Under the pieces are notes generated by a model that saw only the letters and a program-made list of their open reading frames with translations, was not told the origin of the DNA and made no database searches. From an uncultured Bacteroidales bacterium (GTDB lineage: Bacteria; Bacteroidota; Bacteroidia; Bacteroidales; P3): a stretch of 64,000 nucleotides of DNA. The DNA is taken from positions 1 through 64,000 of the forward strand of contig CAMIVE010000002.1 of NCBI GenBank assembly GCA_946401725.1, written 5' to 3'. Positions 44,671 through 53,470 of this stretch are shown one piece after another. The translations under genes were made by a program, and so were the position numbers. How positions within the stretch are numbered: position 1 is the stretch's first letter; every line of letters starts with the position of its first letter.

Positions 44671-46506
44671 ATGAGGAAAGCTTGCCTTCTCATCATCACG
44701 CTGCTCGCTGTCAGCTGCCAGAAAGAAGACCTCTCGGGACGTATCCAGCTATTCGCCGAAGCCCTCAACAGCTCCAAGGTGGTGGTCGACGGACGCAACT
44801 CCCAGTGGGTCGACGGCGAACTACTTCGCATCAACAACACCACCAAGACAATTGATGTCTCTGGAGGAGTCGCCTCTATCGACAATACCACCGAGACCGT
44901 CACCGCCCCCTTCTACGCCATCTACCCCGCATCCCTATGTCCTGATGCCGACCTCACCGCTTCCGGCACCATCGACCTCACACTGCCTTCCACCTACCAC
45001 TACCAACGGGACGGCTCTAGTAGACAAATCCTTCAACTCCCCATGGCCGCAGCGGCTGCCGATGGCAACGAGCTACAATTCAAGCACCTTACAGCAGCAC
45101 TGGCCGTAAGCGTCAAAAACCAGTTCGGCGACGACATCACCGTTAACGAAATAGTGGTTGAAAGCAGCCTGTCGCAAATCAGCGGCACACGAACCGTCGA
45201 TTTCTCCAACATCACCAGCCAGACTGCCAACGACGTAAGTGTCACTGATGCTGAACGCAAGGTCAACATGGTCTTTGACGAACCGCTTGTGGTCGCCAAC
45301 AACGAGAGCAAGGATGTGTTACTCCCCGTCCTTCCGGTAAGCAGCAGCAACAAATTCACCGTCACTGTTATCGCGACATTCAACGGCAAACGCTATTCGT
45401 TCAGCAGAACACAAAACACGGGCGGTGCCTTGGCTCGAAACGAGATAGGCTATGTGCCGGTCAATATGAGTGCTGCCGACGAACATGTAAGCATTCTGGT
45501 CAACTCGGCCTCCGATTTCTCCAGTCTGGTGTCCTATATCAACGGTCTCTCCGCTAGCGGAAATACCGTCCGCGTCACTATTGACGGCACCGTCAACCTC
45601 GGTGGCGCCTCTGTCACCCCCATCAATGTCCAAGGGAATACCCTTGTCATCGAAGGCACCAACAACGCTGTCCTCAAAAACATGACGTTTTCGGGCGCCA
45701 GCAACTACTACGGACTGACCTATTCCACCAATGCCGCATCGTCAATCACCATCAACAACTTGACAATGGAAGACATTACCATGCCTGGGTCGAATAGAAC
45801 ACAATGTTATATAGGTACCATGTGTGCTTACACTCAAGGAAATATAACTTTAAATGGCTGTACCGTCAAAAATGTCAGTATTGGACAATCTTCTCAAACA
45901 CTGGAAGCAGCGTTTGGTGGTCTAATAGGATATCTGCATGTTAATAGTACAGGTCGGGATCCTCTGGTCGCACAAATACAGAATTGCAATTTTTACCAAG
46001 ACAATACTTTAATCAATCCGAGCATCACAAAACTGTCATATCCTTATCTAGGCGGAATAATAGGACAAATATATGAACAGAAAGATATTCGAATTCAGAC
46101 AACAATAAGCAACTGTACTGTCTCTACATCCAACGAAAGTTCATTTTCCACCACAATAGCAATGACAGGGAATCCTAATCCATTATATTTAGGAGGTCTA
46201 ATTGGGTATTATAGAACTTATAATTCAACACCTGATTTTTCAAATCTAATTATTCATAACACTGATGCTAAAATACTTTTTACTGTTACCCAAAGTGGAC
46301 AAAATATTTACATCGGTGGTTTTATCGGATTTTGCATGGGATCAAATTATCCAAGCACAACCTATTGGAATGGAAATACTGTTTCTGGAGAAATAAATTA
46401 TACAAGTGGAAGTACAATCCATGTGGGACAAGTGGTTGGAAACCGTACTGATGAATCCAACTGGGTCGGTCGCGTAACTCACACTGTTTCAAAAAATCCA
46501 TTATAA
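44671..46506 (+). CDS. Fimbrillin-like lipoprotein with GLUG-type repeats
   Basis: Surface lipoprotein of 611 residues. Signal peptide MRKACLLIITLLAVSC, lipidated Cys at 16. The first half fits fimbrillin (Mfa/FimA-like) proteins: FYAIYPASLC near 87-96, LPMAAAAADGNELQFKHLTA near 123-142, and a second beta domain to about 270. From about 350 on it changes to beta-helix-like, GLUG-type repeats: FGGLIGYLH near 416, YLGGIIGQIYE near 459, YLGGLIGYYR near 508, each followed by an Asn/Cys-rich turn (NCNF, NCTV). The base composition changes too: from about 45780 the gene is AT-rich, unlike its own 5' half and topA, which suggests that the 3' half was exchanged. It precedes a 63-residue protein by 20 bp. 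Likely role: adhesion or surface structure. Confidence 0.75.
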   Translation: MRKACLLIITLLAVSCQKEDLSGRIQLFAEALNSSKVVVDGRNSQWVDGELLRINNTTKTIDVSGGVASIDNTTETVTAPFYAIYPASLCPDADLTASGTIDLTLPSTYHYQRDGSSRQILQLPMAAAAADGNELQFKHLTAALAVSVKNQFGDDITVNEIVVESSLSQISGTRTVDFSNITSQTANDVSVTDAERKVNMVFDEPLVVANNESKDVLLPVLPVSSSNKFTVTVIATFNGKRYSFSRTQNTGGALARNEIGYVPVNMSAADEHVSILVNSASDFSSLVSYINGLSASGNTVRVTIDGTVNLGGASVTPINVQGNTLVIEGTNNAVLKNMTFSGASNYYGLTYSTNAASSITINNLTMEDITMPGSNRTQCYIGTMCAYTQGNITLNGCTVKNVSIGQSSQTLEAAFGGLIGYLHVNSTGRDPLVAQIQNCNFYQDNTLINPSITKLSYPYLGGIIGQIYEQKDIRIQTTISNCTVSTSNESSFSTTIAMTGNPNPLYLGGLIGYYRTYNSTPDFSNLIIHNTDAKILFTVTQSGQNIYIGGFIGFCMGSNYPSTTYWNGNTVSGEINYTSGSTIHVGQVVGNRTDESNWVGRVTHTVSKNPL

Positions 46507-46526
46507 TCAAATCAATAATCATCCTT

Positions 46527-46718
46527 ATGAAAACGAAAGAAATATATACCCAACCGAAACTTACCGTCGTGAAATTCCAGGTGGAACGGGGTTTTGACGC
46601 CAGTAATGCACCTGCAAGCATCGGCCTGCATCAAGACGAGTTACCTATGGAAAGCTTCGACTTTCGCAGTGGTTGGAGCGACGAAAGTGACGGCAACAGC
46701 AATACTTTTTGGGATTAA
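46527..46718 (+). CDS. 63-residue protein downstream of the fimbrillin-like gene
   Basis: I cannot assign a function. The protein is MKTKEIYTQPKLTVVKFQVE followed by RGFDASN and an acidic, Ser/Asp/Trp-rich tail ending NTFWD. It has no signal peptide or membrane segment. The N-terminal pattern Tyr-x-x-Pro-x-hydrophobic-x-Val-x-x-Phe-x-Val-Glu-x-Gly-Phe resembles small proteins often seen beside surface lipoprotein genes in Bacteroidales; this is from memory of the pattern and needs a search. The 20-bp spacing from the lipoprotein gene and the terminator after it (46745-46772) make it the last gene of that unit. Confidence 0.65.
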   Translation: MKTKEIYTQPKLTVVKFQVERGFDASNAPASIGLHQDELPMESFDFRSGWSDESDGNSNTFWD

Positions 46719-46744
46719 ACCACCATTTTTACACCAAAAAACAA

Positions 46745-46780
46745 AGAAGACCACCCCTCGGAGTGGTCTTCTCTCTTTTT
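46745..46780. terminator. Bidirectional terminator, 63-residue gene / nitroreductase
   Basis: Perfect 10-bp stem AGAAGACCAC / GTGGTCTTCT with loop CCCTCGGA, followed by CTCTTTTT. It stops transcription from the left and also lies after the nitroreductase gene of the minus strand. Confidence 0.85.
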
Positions 46781-46810
46781 TCTACTAGTCTGTTTCTGCA
46801 ATCCATCAGC

Positions 46811-47470
46811 CTACCAGCGGCCGTAGTGGATGCGCGTGGTGTCCCACTTGTCCTTGGGCTGCTCGCCACCAGCGGGGGTGCCGACGGGGACGATGGCGTA
46901 GGGTACTACATTGCCGGGCAGCTTCAGGAAATTACGCACGGGCTCCATCTGATTCGGGAAGGGATAGCAGGCGGTCCACACGGCTCCGAGACCATGGGCT
47001 TCGACGGCAAGAAGGAAATTCTCCACACAGGCGCCCATGTCGTCTCGCCAGATGGGATTGGGCGTGGTGACGGCAGGCGCTTGGGGATTCTCTCGCGGAG
47101 GACGCGTCACGGTGGTGTCGGCACAGAAAATGAAGACGGCGGACGACTGCTTGAATTTCTCCAGGTTGAAATTGCCGGCAAAAAGCGTATCGTACTGGCT
47201 CTTGTCGGTCATCACCACGATATGCCAAGGACGGATATCCATCCCCGACGGGGCGGCAACGGCTGCGCGCAACAGGGTCTCCATAACGGTATCGGAAATG
47301 GGGTCGGCGGTGTAACTGCGCACGCTCTTGCGCTGCATGATGGTGGCAATGGTGGCTTCCGCTCTGTCGGCCGAAGGGTCAGCAGATTTGTTTTCTTTGC
47401 CGCAACAGGCGGCTGTCATGGCAGCCAGGGTCAAAAGGGCTGCACTGAGCATAAGGATTTGTTTTTTCAT
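46811..47470 (-). CDS. Nitroreductase family protein with lipoprotein signal
   Basis: Predicted FMN-dependent oxidoreductase of 219 residues. The nitroreductase core is present: IMQRKSVRSYTADPISDTVM near 44-63 (Arg and Ser of the FMN site), AAVAAPSGMDIRPWHIVVMT near 69-88, and a C-terminal AVEAHGLGAVWTACYPFP near 155-172. What is odd is the N-terminus: MKKQILMLSAALLTLAAMTA followed by ACC, a lipoprotein-type signal peptide with Cys at 22-23, so the enzyme should be exported and lipid-anchored. Nitroreductases are normally cytosolic because they need NAD(P)H. It is the last gene of the dnaX-to-nitroreductase run. Substrate unknown. Confidence 0.85.
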   Translation of the reverse strand: MKKQILMLSAALLTLAAMTAACCGKENKSADPSADRAEATIATIMQRKSVRSYTADPISDTVMETLLRAAVAAPSGMDIRPWHIVVMTDKSQYDTLFAGNFNLEKFKQSSAVFIFCADTTVTRPPRENPQAPAVTTPNPIWRDDMGACVENFLLAVEAHGLGAVWTACYPFPNQMEPVRNFLKLPGNVVPYAIVPVGTPAGGEQPKDKWDTTRIHYGRW

Positions 47471-47517
47471 GGGGTATGATGTTTAAGGTTTTTATTATTT
47501 ATGGTTCCTATTATATA

Positions 47518-49314
47518 TTATAGTCTGGCGGTGCGTTGATAGATATACTGGAGGAGGTATCTGACGAATCGGTCGTGTTGGGGCGACGGGCTGCCTTGCA
47601 CGGGGGTGGATCGGCCGTTGACACAGTCGAAACTGGTGACGCCACTGCTGTCTATCAGATTACAGCCGTTCTTGTATGTGTGGAGCGCGAAATGGGGTAA
47701 ACGGGCATAGGCTGGACTCAGCACATTGCGGCTCAACACAAAATCTGTGGCGTCAATCCCCAGCTGCGCAAGCAGCGTGGCGGCCAGGTCGCTCTGACTC
47801 ATCAAGCATTCTACCTGCCGGGGGCCGCGGACGGCACCTCCTACCCATACCATGGGCACATGGGCCACGCTCGGGTCGCCGGTGGACTGCCCCGCCCGCA
47901 CGGTGACGCCGTGGTCGGGAAGGATGACAACCAGCAGGCTGTCCCACTGGGGAAGCCTGCGCAACTGCTCGACAAAAACGCCAATGCAGGAGTCGGTATA
48001 GGCAAAGGAGTTCTTCCGGTCGTCGGCCAACCGCCGCATCGGCACCTGCCAGGGTTCATGGCTGCTGAGGGTGAGGATGACATTGAACGAGGGGGCGGCG
48101 AAAGCGAACGACTCGGCCCGCAGGGTGTAGGCGTCGGGCGCCCCCCAGTTGCTGAGCCGTCGGCTGTCAGCGAAGGCTTCGCTGCCCAAAACCTCCTCAA
48201 AGCCGGTCTCGTTCAGGTAACAGCGCATATTGGTGAAATCGATATCTCCTCCATAAACAAAGCGGGTATGGTACCCTTCGCGGGCCAGCGTGGAGGCGAG
48301 CGCGGGTATCTTGCGGCACTTGTCGGTCATCTTCATCAGCGAGGTGGTGGGCATCCCCTGCCACCCGTTGAGTACGGAGACAACACCGCGGTCGGTGCGG
48401 AAACTGTTGGCCTGGCAGTGGGTGAAACTGACGCCTTCGCGACTGAGCCGCTGTAGGTTGGGCGCCACACTGTCGTTCATCACCATGTCCCAGCCGCCGC
48501 CTTCCCAGATGATCACCAGCACATGGGGTCGTGCGGTGGTAAGCAGGGTGTCGACGATCTGGCCGTCGGTGGCGAAACAGGGGGCAACGGCCGTCTGGAC
48601 CTCCTCAAAACTGGCATAATCGAACTCGTGCTCCAAATCCTCGGTCTTGAAGAGGGAGTGGATCATATTGAACAGTGGGTTGAGCGCCGCGTGATTGCAG
48701 AAGGGATGGGGTGAGAAGTAGGCAAACGAGGGATTGGCGGTCGATTGGGTGACACTGCCGCGCATGCCGAGGAAAAGCAGGCCGGCCAAAGGGAGGAAAA
48801 GGAATGCATGCCATTTGCGCTGCATGGATTCGACACGCTCGGGCGTGACACGTCGCATCAGATACTGGAAAAGCCAACACAATAAGCCGATAACAACGGC
48901 TCCGAGCAGGATGCTCCACCAGGTGACTGACGCCAGCATGTCCTTGGGCTTGGCGGCATAGATGAGGTCGTTGGCGTCTATCTTGGCACCCCAGAAGGCG
49001 TAGAGGATGACATCGGCCACGAAAAGCAGCGCCATCAACACGGCGGCAAACCAATAATAGGGTACCAGCACTTTGCGCAACGCGGTGCTACGGAGAAAAC
49101 AGCTGACCACCAGCACAATCAAGGGGACGACAAGCAGATAGCAGGCGGCGACGGAATCGAGCTTGAGTCCGTGGAGCAGCACGGCGGCACAGCTCCCGAA
49201 GGGGGCGCCGGCGGCATGGCCTATGTTGACAAGCATAAAGACGACTTTCTGCCCGACAAAGACGAGGAGCAGCGTGATATAAAGGCGGAGTAGGAACAGG
49301 ATGCGGGTGCTCAT
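47518..49314 (-). CDS. LtaS-like membrane sulfatase/phosphotransferase
   Basis: Inner-membrane enzyme of 598 residues with five N-terminal helices (about 8-190) and a C-terminal alkaline-phosphatase-fold domain outside the membrane. It matches the LTA synthase/phosphoglycerol transferase family: VLVIIWEGGGWDMV near 268-281 (metal ligand Glu), the nucleophile Thr region RTDRGVVSVLNGWQGMPTTS near 308-327, RFVYGGDIDFTN near 353-364, and LVVILPDHGV near 460-469. Members move phosphoglycerol or phosphoethanolamine onto glycolipids or glycans. Gram-negative relatives modify periplasmic glucans or lipid A. It starts 12 bp after the PagL-like gene, which hints at a joint role in lipid A or glycolipid modification. 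Confidence 0.86.
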   Translation of the reverse strand: MSTRILFLLRLYITLLLVFVGQKVVFMLVNIGHAAGAPFGSCAAVLLHGLKLDSVAACYLLVVPLIVLVVSCFLRSTALRKVLVPYYWFAAVLMALLFVADVILYAFWGAKIDANDLIYAAKPKDMLASVTWWSILLGAVVIGLLCWLFQYLMRRVTPERVESMQRKWHAFLFLPLAGLLFLGMRGSVTQSTANPSFAYFSPHPFCNHAALNPLFNMIHSLFKTEDLEHEFDYASFEEVQTAVAPCFATDGQIVDTLLTTARPHVLVIIWEGGGWDMVMNDSVAPNLQRLSREGVSFTHCQANSFRTDRGVVSVLNGWQGMPTTSLMKMTDKCRKIPALASTLAREGYHTRFVYGGDIDFTNMRCYLNETGFEEVLGSEAFADSRRLSNWGAPDAYTLRAESFAFAAPSFNVILTLSSHEPWQVPMRRLADDRKNSFAYTDSCIGVFVEQLRRLPQWDSLLVVILPDHGVTVRAGQSTGDPSVAHVPMVWVGGAVRGPRQVECLMSQSDLAATLLAQLGIDATDFVLSRNVLSPAYARLPHFALHTYKNGCNLIDSSGVTSFDCVNGRSTPVQGSPSPQHDRFVRYLLQYIYQRTARL

Positions 49315-49326
49315 GGTGCTGATGGT

Positions 49327-50520
49327 TTAACTTTGATGGGTCTGTGTTTTGAGTCGTATGCCGTAATGCCACTCAATGAAATCGGCATGTGCGCCGTGGG
49401 CTTTGATGGAAACACCGACAAAATGGCGTATTCGACGGACATCGTCTCCGAAATGGTAGAAAAGGCCGACTCGCTCATAATAGGAGGTGTAGGCTTGGTC
49501 GGATTTCAAAAGGTAGGTCGCCAACGCCAGATGGAGCGACAGCCGGTGAAAACAGGTCTCGTAATTGGCACAGAGCCCGACATAAAAGGGCAAAGGATAG
49601 TCGTCATGCTCTATATTGCGCACTCCGGTATGGGTGGTGTTGTAGGTAAGGTCCAGATTGGCTCCTACCGCCCGGCAGGGAGTGAACCAGTACTGCCACC
49701 CCATACGTCCGGTATAGGCATAATAGAGGCGGTCGGGGACTTTGATGGTGCGGGTCCGGACGACGCCCGAGGCGTAGGAGACGAAAAAGGAATGCCCCGG
49801 ATAGGCCTCCTGTCGGCAGGCAGTGGACAAAATACGGCAGGCAGTGGAATCGACAAGCTGCCATTCGCTGGTCGGTAAAGCGGGCAAAGTGCGGTGGGGG
49901 AATCGGTAGCCTAGTTCTACCTGCAGGTAATTGAGCCCTTTGTTGGGCCGCACAAGGTAACCGTTGGAGGAATGGTTGAACTTGCCGGCAACAACCAGGG
50001 CGGAACCGTCGGACAACGGTCGGTTGTAGGAAAGGCCGCACTGGATAAGGCAGTTGAGCGCCGATCCGATGAACACATTGTCTTCGTCGTGCGAACGGCT
50101 GTAGGGCTTCGTATAGTAGGCTAACCCCGCCCCCATCTCCAGCCGCAGTTGCCTGCCGCCACCGAACGTCAAGAGGGGTTCGCTGATGAATCCTAACAGG
50201 CCGATCCGCTGGCCGGCAATGGCATTAGGGAAAAAGGTGAAATTGCCTCTGACACCGAGTTCATAGGGTTGGCGTAAATGGTAGGGAGGGTCGATGGTGT
50301 CTGGAGAGTGGACAAGCCACACGCAGGGACGGCTCCAGGCGACATCCACGCCGGCAGAGATATCGGCTATGTAACGCCATTCGGACGAATTGGGCACCGT
50401 ATAGCCCGAAGTGAGCGAGGCGGTCCAATGATGCTGCGAATGCAATGGCGACACCAAAAGGAGCTGCACCACGGCAAGCACCATAAAGGACTTGCTTCGG
50501 ACTATCGACCATTCTCTCAT
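49327..50520 (-). CDS. PagL-like acyloxyacyl hydrolase / outer-membrane barrel
   Basis: Predicted outer-membrane protein of 397 residues with a signal peptide (SFMVLAVVQLLLVSPLHS, after MREWSIVRSK). The key block is GKFNHSSNGYLVRPNKGLNY near 195-214 followed by LQVELGYRF, which fits the lipid A 3-O-deacylase pattern (catalytic His-Ser, then Asn-x-Gly). The rest is amphipathic strands, but the protein is about twice the length of PagL, so extra strands or a domain are present. The start ATG overlaps the ligA stop (ATGA, 50517-50520), a firm sign of coupling. It precedes the LtaS-like gene. Enzyme activity is inferred from the motif. Confidence 0.7.
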   Translation of the reverse strand: MREWSIVRSKSFMVLAVVQLLLVSPLHSQHHWTASLTSGYTVPNSSEWRYIADISAGVDVAWSRPCVWLVHSPDTIDPPYHLRQPYELGVRGNFTFFPNAIAGQRIGLLGFISEPLLTFGGGRQLRLEMGAGLAYYTKPYSRSHDEDNVFIGSALNCLIQCGLSYNRPLSDGSALVVAGKFNHSSNGYLVRPNKGLNYLQVELGYRFPHRTLPALPTSEWQLVDSTACRILSTACRQEAYPGHSFFVSYASGVVRTRTIKVPDRLYYAYTGRMGWQYWFTPCRAVGANLDLTYNTTHTGVRNIEHDDYPLPFYVGLCANYETCFHRLSLHLALATYLLKSDQAYTSYYERVGLFYHFGDDVRRIRHFVGVSIKAHGAHADFIEWHYGIRLKTQTHQS

Positions 50521-52610
50521 GATTCTAGCATGCGTAAGTAATCTTCCTCGCTGATGATGGGTACGCCCAGTTTTTCGGCTTTCTTGAGTTTCTCGGGTCC
50601 CATTTTCTCTCCCGCAAGCACATAGTCGGTCTTCCCGCTGATGGAACCGCTGACTTTGCCTCCGTGCTGTTCGATATGGGCTTTGATCTCATCACGAGAA
50701 AAACGGCTGAAGACGCCGCTGACAACAAAGGTTTTGCCGTCAAGCTGATGGGTGATATGGAGGTCGGAGAGGGTGAATTTGAGTCCGGCCTGGCGAAGGC
50801 GCTCAATCAGTCGCTGATGGCGCTCGTCATGGAAATAGTCGTAGATAAAGGCCGCGGTCTTCTCGCCTACGTCTTCCACGGTGGCCAGCTCCTCGATGCT
50901 TGCGGCCATCAGCGAGTCGATATGCTTGAAATAGCGGGCCAGCTTCTTGGCGCCTACTTCTCCGACATATCGGATGCCGAGGGCGAAGAGCACCCGCTCA
51001 AAGGGGACTTCCCTCGACTGGGCTATGGCTGCAAGGATATTGTCTGCGCCTTTATCCTGGATGCTGGCGCGCCGCAGTCCGTCGCTGTCGTAGGATTCCA
51101 GCCCGACAAGCTGCTCGCGACTTAAACTGTAGAGATCGGCTACATCGCGCACCAGCCCTTTCTGATAGAGCATCTCCAGCCGCTCCGAGCCTAGATTGTC
51201 GATATTCATCGCCTTGCGGGAGACGAAATGCTCCAAACGGCCGATGATCTGCGGCGGACAGTCGTCCTGGTTGGGACAGTAGTGGCCGGCTTCTCCCTCG
51301 GCACGCACCAGCCGGGCACCACATTCGGGACAATGGGTGATATAGGCTATCGGACGGGCTCCGGGCTGCCGCTTCTGGAGGTCGACACCGACTACTTTGG
51401 GGATGATCTCACCGCCTTTCTCGACCAACAGCGAGTCGCCCTCCCGGATGTCCATCTTCTCTATGAAGTCGGCATTGACCAGGGTGGCTCGCTTGACGGT
51501 GGTGCCTCCCAGCCATACGGGCTGCATATTGGCTACGGGGGTGATGACGCCGGTGCGGCCTACCTGGAACGAGACGCTCAAGAGGGGGGTGGAGACTTGC
51601 TGGGCTTTGAACTTGTAGGCAATGGCCCATCGGGGCGATTTGGCGGTCAGTCCTAGCTGGTCCCAGAGCGACACTTGGTTGACTTTGATGACGATGCCGT
51701 CAATGGCGAAAGGGAGGTTCCAGCGTTCGCTGTCCCAATAGTCGATAAAGGCGCGGATCTCGTCGATATCCTTGCATTCCTTGATATAGGGCTGCACTTT
51801 GAAGCCCATACGGGTGGCCGCCTGAAGCCTCCCGGAATGGGTGGCTGCCGACTGCTGCAACTCCGTCGTGCCGGCAGGATCGCCGGCGGCCTCCCAATGG
51901 CTGGGGAGCATCATGAAATACATGCAGAACTGGAGCTTGCGTTTGGCACACTCGGCGGAGTCTTGCAGCTTGAGGCTGCCGCTGGCGGCATTACGGGGAT
52001 TGGCAAAGGGTTCGTCACCGTCGGCTTCCCGCTGTCGGTTGAAGGCTTCGAAGGCGTCGAAGGGATAGACCACCTCGCCGCGCGCTTCAAAATCATCGGG
52101 ATAGCAGCCGCGTAGCTTGAGGGGGATGGTCGGTATGGTCCGTGCATTGGAGGTGATGTCGTCTCCGACGGCTCCGTTACCGCGGGTGACTGCCTGCACC
52201 AACTGACCGTGTCGATAGGTGAGGCCGATGGCTACTCCGTCGTATTTCAATTCGCAGGAATAGCTGAAGGGGATATCGCCCAATAGTTTTCGGGTGCGGG
52301 CTTCAAAATCGACTATCTCTTCTATGGAATAGGTGTTGCCCAGCGAGAGCATGGGGAATCGGTGGGTCACCTGTCGGAATGTCTTGTTGACCTCCCCTCC
52401 TACCCGCTTGGTGGGTGAATTGGGATGGGCCAGCTCTGGATACTGGCGCTCGAGGTCTGTAAGTTCTCGCAACAGCTTGTCAAACTCAAAGTCGCTGACC
52501 AACGAACGGTCGTTCATGTAGTACTCATAGTTGTACTGGTCGATCAGGCGTGTCAGCTCGTCGATACGCTTCCGTGCGGGTTCTATGTCTATTTGGCTGA
52601 AGAGATCCAT
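50517..52610 (-). CDS. ligA: NAD-dependent DNA ligase
   Basis: Seals nicks during replication and repair, using NAD+. 697 residues. Order: domain Ia (IDELTRLIDQYNYEYYMND near 12-30), adenylation domain with the nucleophile Lys in CELKYDGVAIGLTYRHG near 117-133, OB fold, zinc finger CPECGARLVRAEGE...CPNQDDCP near 410-433, four helix-hairpin-helix motifs, and a C-terminal BRCT domain (KTFVVSGVFSRFSRDEIKAH near 622-641). The ATG complementary to 52608-52610 is used; a frame to 52757 would run into dapF and add a non-homologous extension. It starts 10 bp after dapF and overlaps the PagL-like gene by 4 bp. Confidence 0.97.
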   Translation of the reverse strand: MDLFSQIDIEPARKRIDELTRLIDQYNYEYYMNDRSLVSDFEFDKLLRELTDLERQYPELAHPNSPTKRVGGEVNKTFRQVTHRFPMLSLGNTYSIEEIVDFEARTRKLLGDIPFSYSCELKYDGVAIGLTYRHGQLVQAVTRGNGAVGDDITSNARTIPTIPLKLRGCYPDDFEARGEVVYPFDAFEAFNRQREADGDEPFANPRNAASGSLKLQDSAECAKRKLQFCMYFMMLPSHWEAAGDPAGTTELQQSAATHSGRLQAATRMGFKVQPYIKECKDIDEIRAFIDYWDSERWNLPFAIDGIVIKVNQVSLWDQLGLTAKSPRWAIAYKFKAQQVSTPLLSVSFQVGRTGVITPVANMQPVWLGGTTVKRATLVNADFIEKMDIREGDSLLVEKGGEIIPKVVGVDLQKRQPGARPIAYITHCPECGARLVRAEGEAGHYCPNQDDCPPQIIGRLEHFVSRKAMNIDNLGSERLEMLYQKGLVRDVADLYSLSREQLVGLESYDSDGLRRASIQDKGADNILAAIAQSREVPFERVLFALGIRYVGEVGAKKLARYFKHIDSLMAASIEELATVEDVGEKTAAFIYDYFHDERHQRLIERLRQAGLKFTLSDLHITHQLDGKTFVVSGVFSRFSRDEIKAHIEQHGGKVSGSISGKTDYVLAGEKMGPEKLKKAEKLGVPIISEEDYLRMLES

Positions 52611-52620
52611 GATTTGTCGT

Positions 52621-53418
52621 TTATATTTCTCCCTTGAAATTGAAGGAGACGGGTCCGGTGAGCTGCACCTGGCGATAATGGGTGCCGGTGGATTGGAAGG
52701 TGACTTTGAAATCGCCACCAAGGGTCTTGAGTTTCTGGTTGCCGCTGACAATGGCACAGGCGGTCACTCCGGTTCCACAAGCCCAGGTCTCGTCTTCCAC
52801 ACCGCGTTCATAGGTTCTGACGAAAAGGGTGCCGTCGGGAAGATCCTCTATGAAATCGACATTGGTGCCTTCGGGGAACTGGTCGCTATTGTTGCGCAGC
52901 CGGCGGCCTTCTCCAACGACATCGAAATGTTCCAGATCATCGACCCGCTGCACATAATGGGGCGATCCGGTGTCGAGAAACCATCCGTCCAGACAGCGGC
53001 GCACATCGTCGCAGGCGATATCTCGCATACCGAGTTGCACCAATCCCATTCCTGAGGCTTCATCGAATAGAAGGATCTCTGCATGATGCGGACCGTCGAA
53101 GCCGATGAAATCGAGCACTTGCCGACCGGTGGTCTCGTCACGGTGACCCAAGCCTAACCGATGGGCAAAAGCGGCTATACAGCGTCCGCCGTTACCGCAC
53201 ATGGAGCCGATTCGGCCGTCGCTGTTATAGTATTTCATCTCAAAATCATAAGGGGCATCGGCATTGCCGAGCGTCATCAACCCGTCGGCACCGACACCGA
53301 AACGGCGGTGACAGATATGGGCGATCTGCTTTTGGCTGAGTTGGGGGTCGTTTGCTCGGATATCCAGCAGCACAAAATCGTTCCCGGCGCCATCATATTT
53401 ATAGAAAGAAAGTGACAT
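52621..53418 (-). CDS. dapF: Diaminopimelate epimerase
   Basis: Turns LL-DAP into meso-DAP, needed for lysine and peptidoglycan; cytosolic. 265 residues. It begins SFYKYDGAGNDFVLLDIR (the usual N-terminus) and holds both catalytic Cys boxes: GSMCGNGGRCIAAFAH near 72-87 and TWACGTGVTACAIVSGN near 212-228, with RTYERGVEDETWACG joining them. The start ATG complements 53416-53418. It lies between the antiporter (52 bp) and ligA (10 bp) in the same run. Confidence 0.96.
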   Translation of the reverse strand: MSLSFYKYDGAGNDFVLLDIRANDPQLSQKQIAHICHRRFGVGADGLMTLGNADAPYDFEMKYYNSDGRIGSMCGNGGRCIAAFAHRLGLGHRDETTGRQVLDFIGFDGPHHAEILLFDEASGMGLVQLGMRDIACDDVRRCLDGWFLDTGSPHYVQRVDDLEHFDVVGEGRRLRNNSDQFPEGTNVDFIEDLPDGTLFVRTYERGVEDETWACGTGVTACAIVSGNQKLKTLGGDFKVTFQSTGTHYRQVQLTGPVSFNFKGEI

Positions 53419-53470
53419 TGTTTTCAGGGTTGAAGGGGGTTAGGTATTTGTTTTAGTTTGGTTTTCGTGA

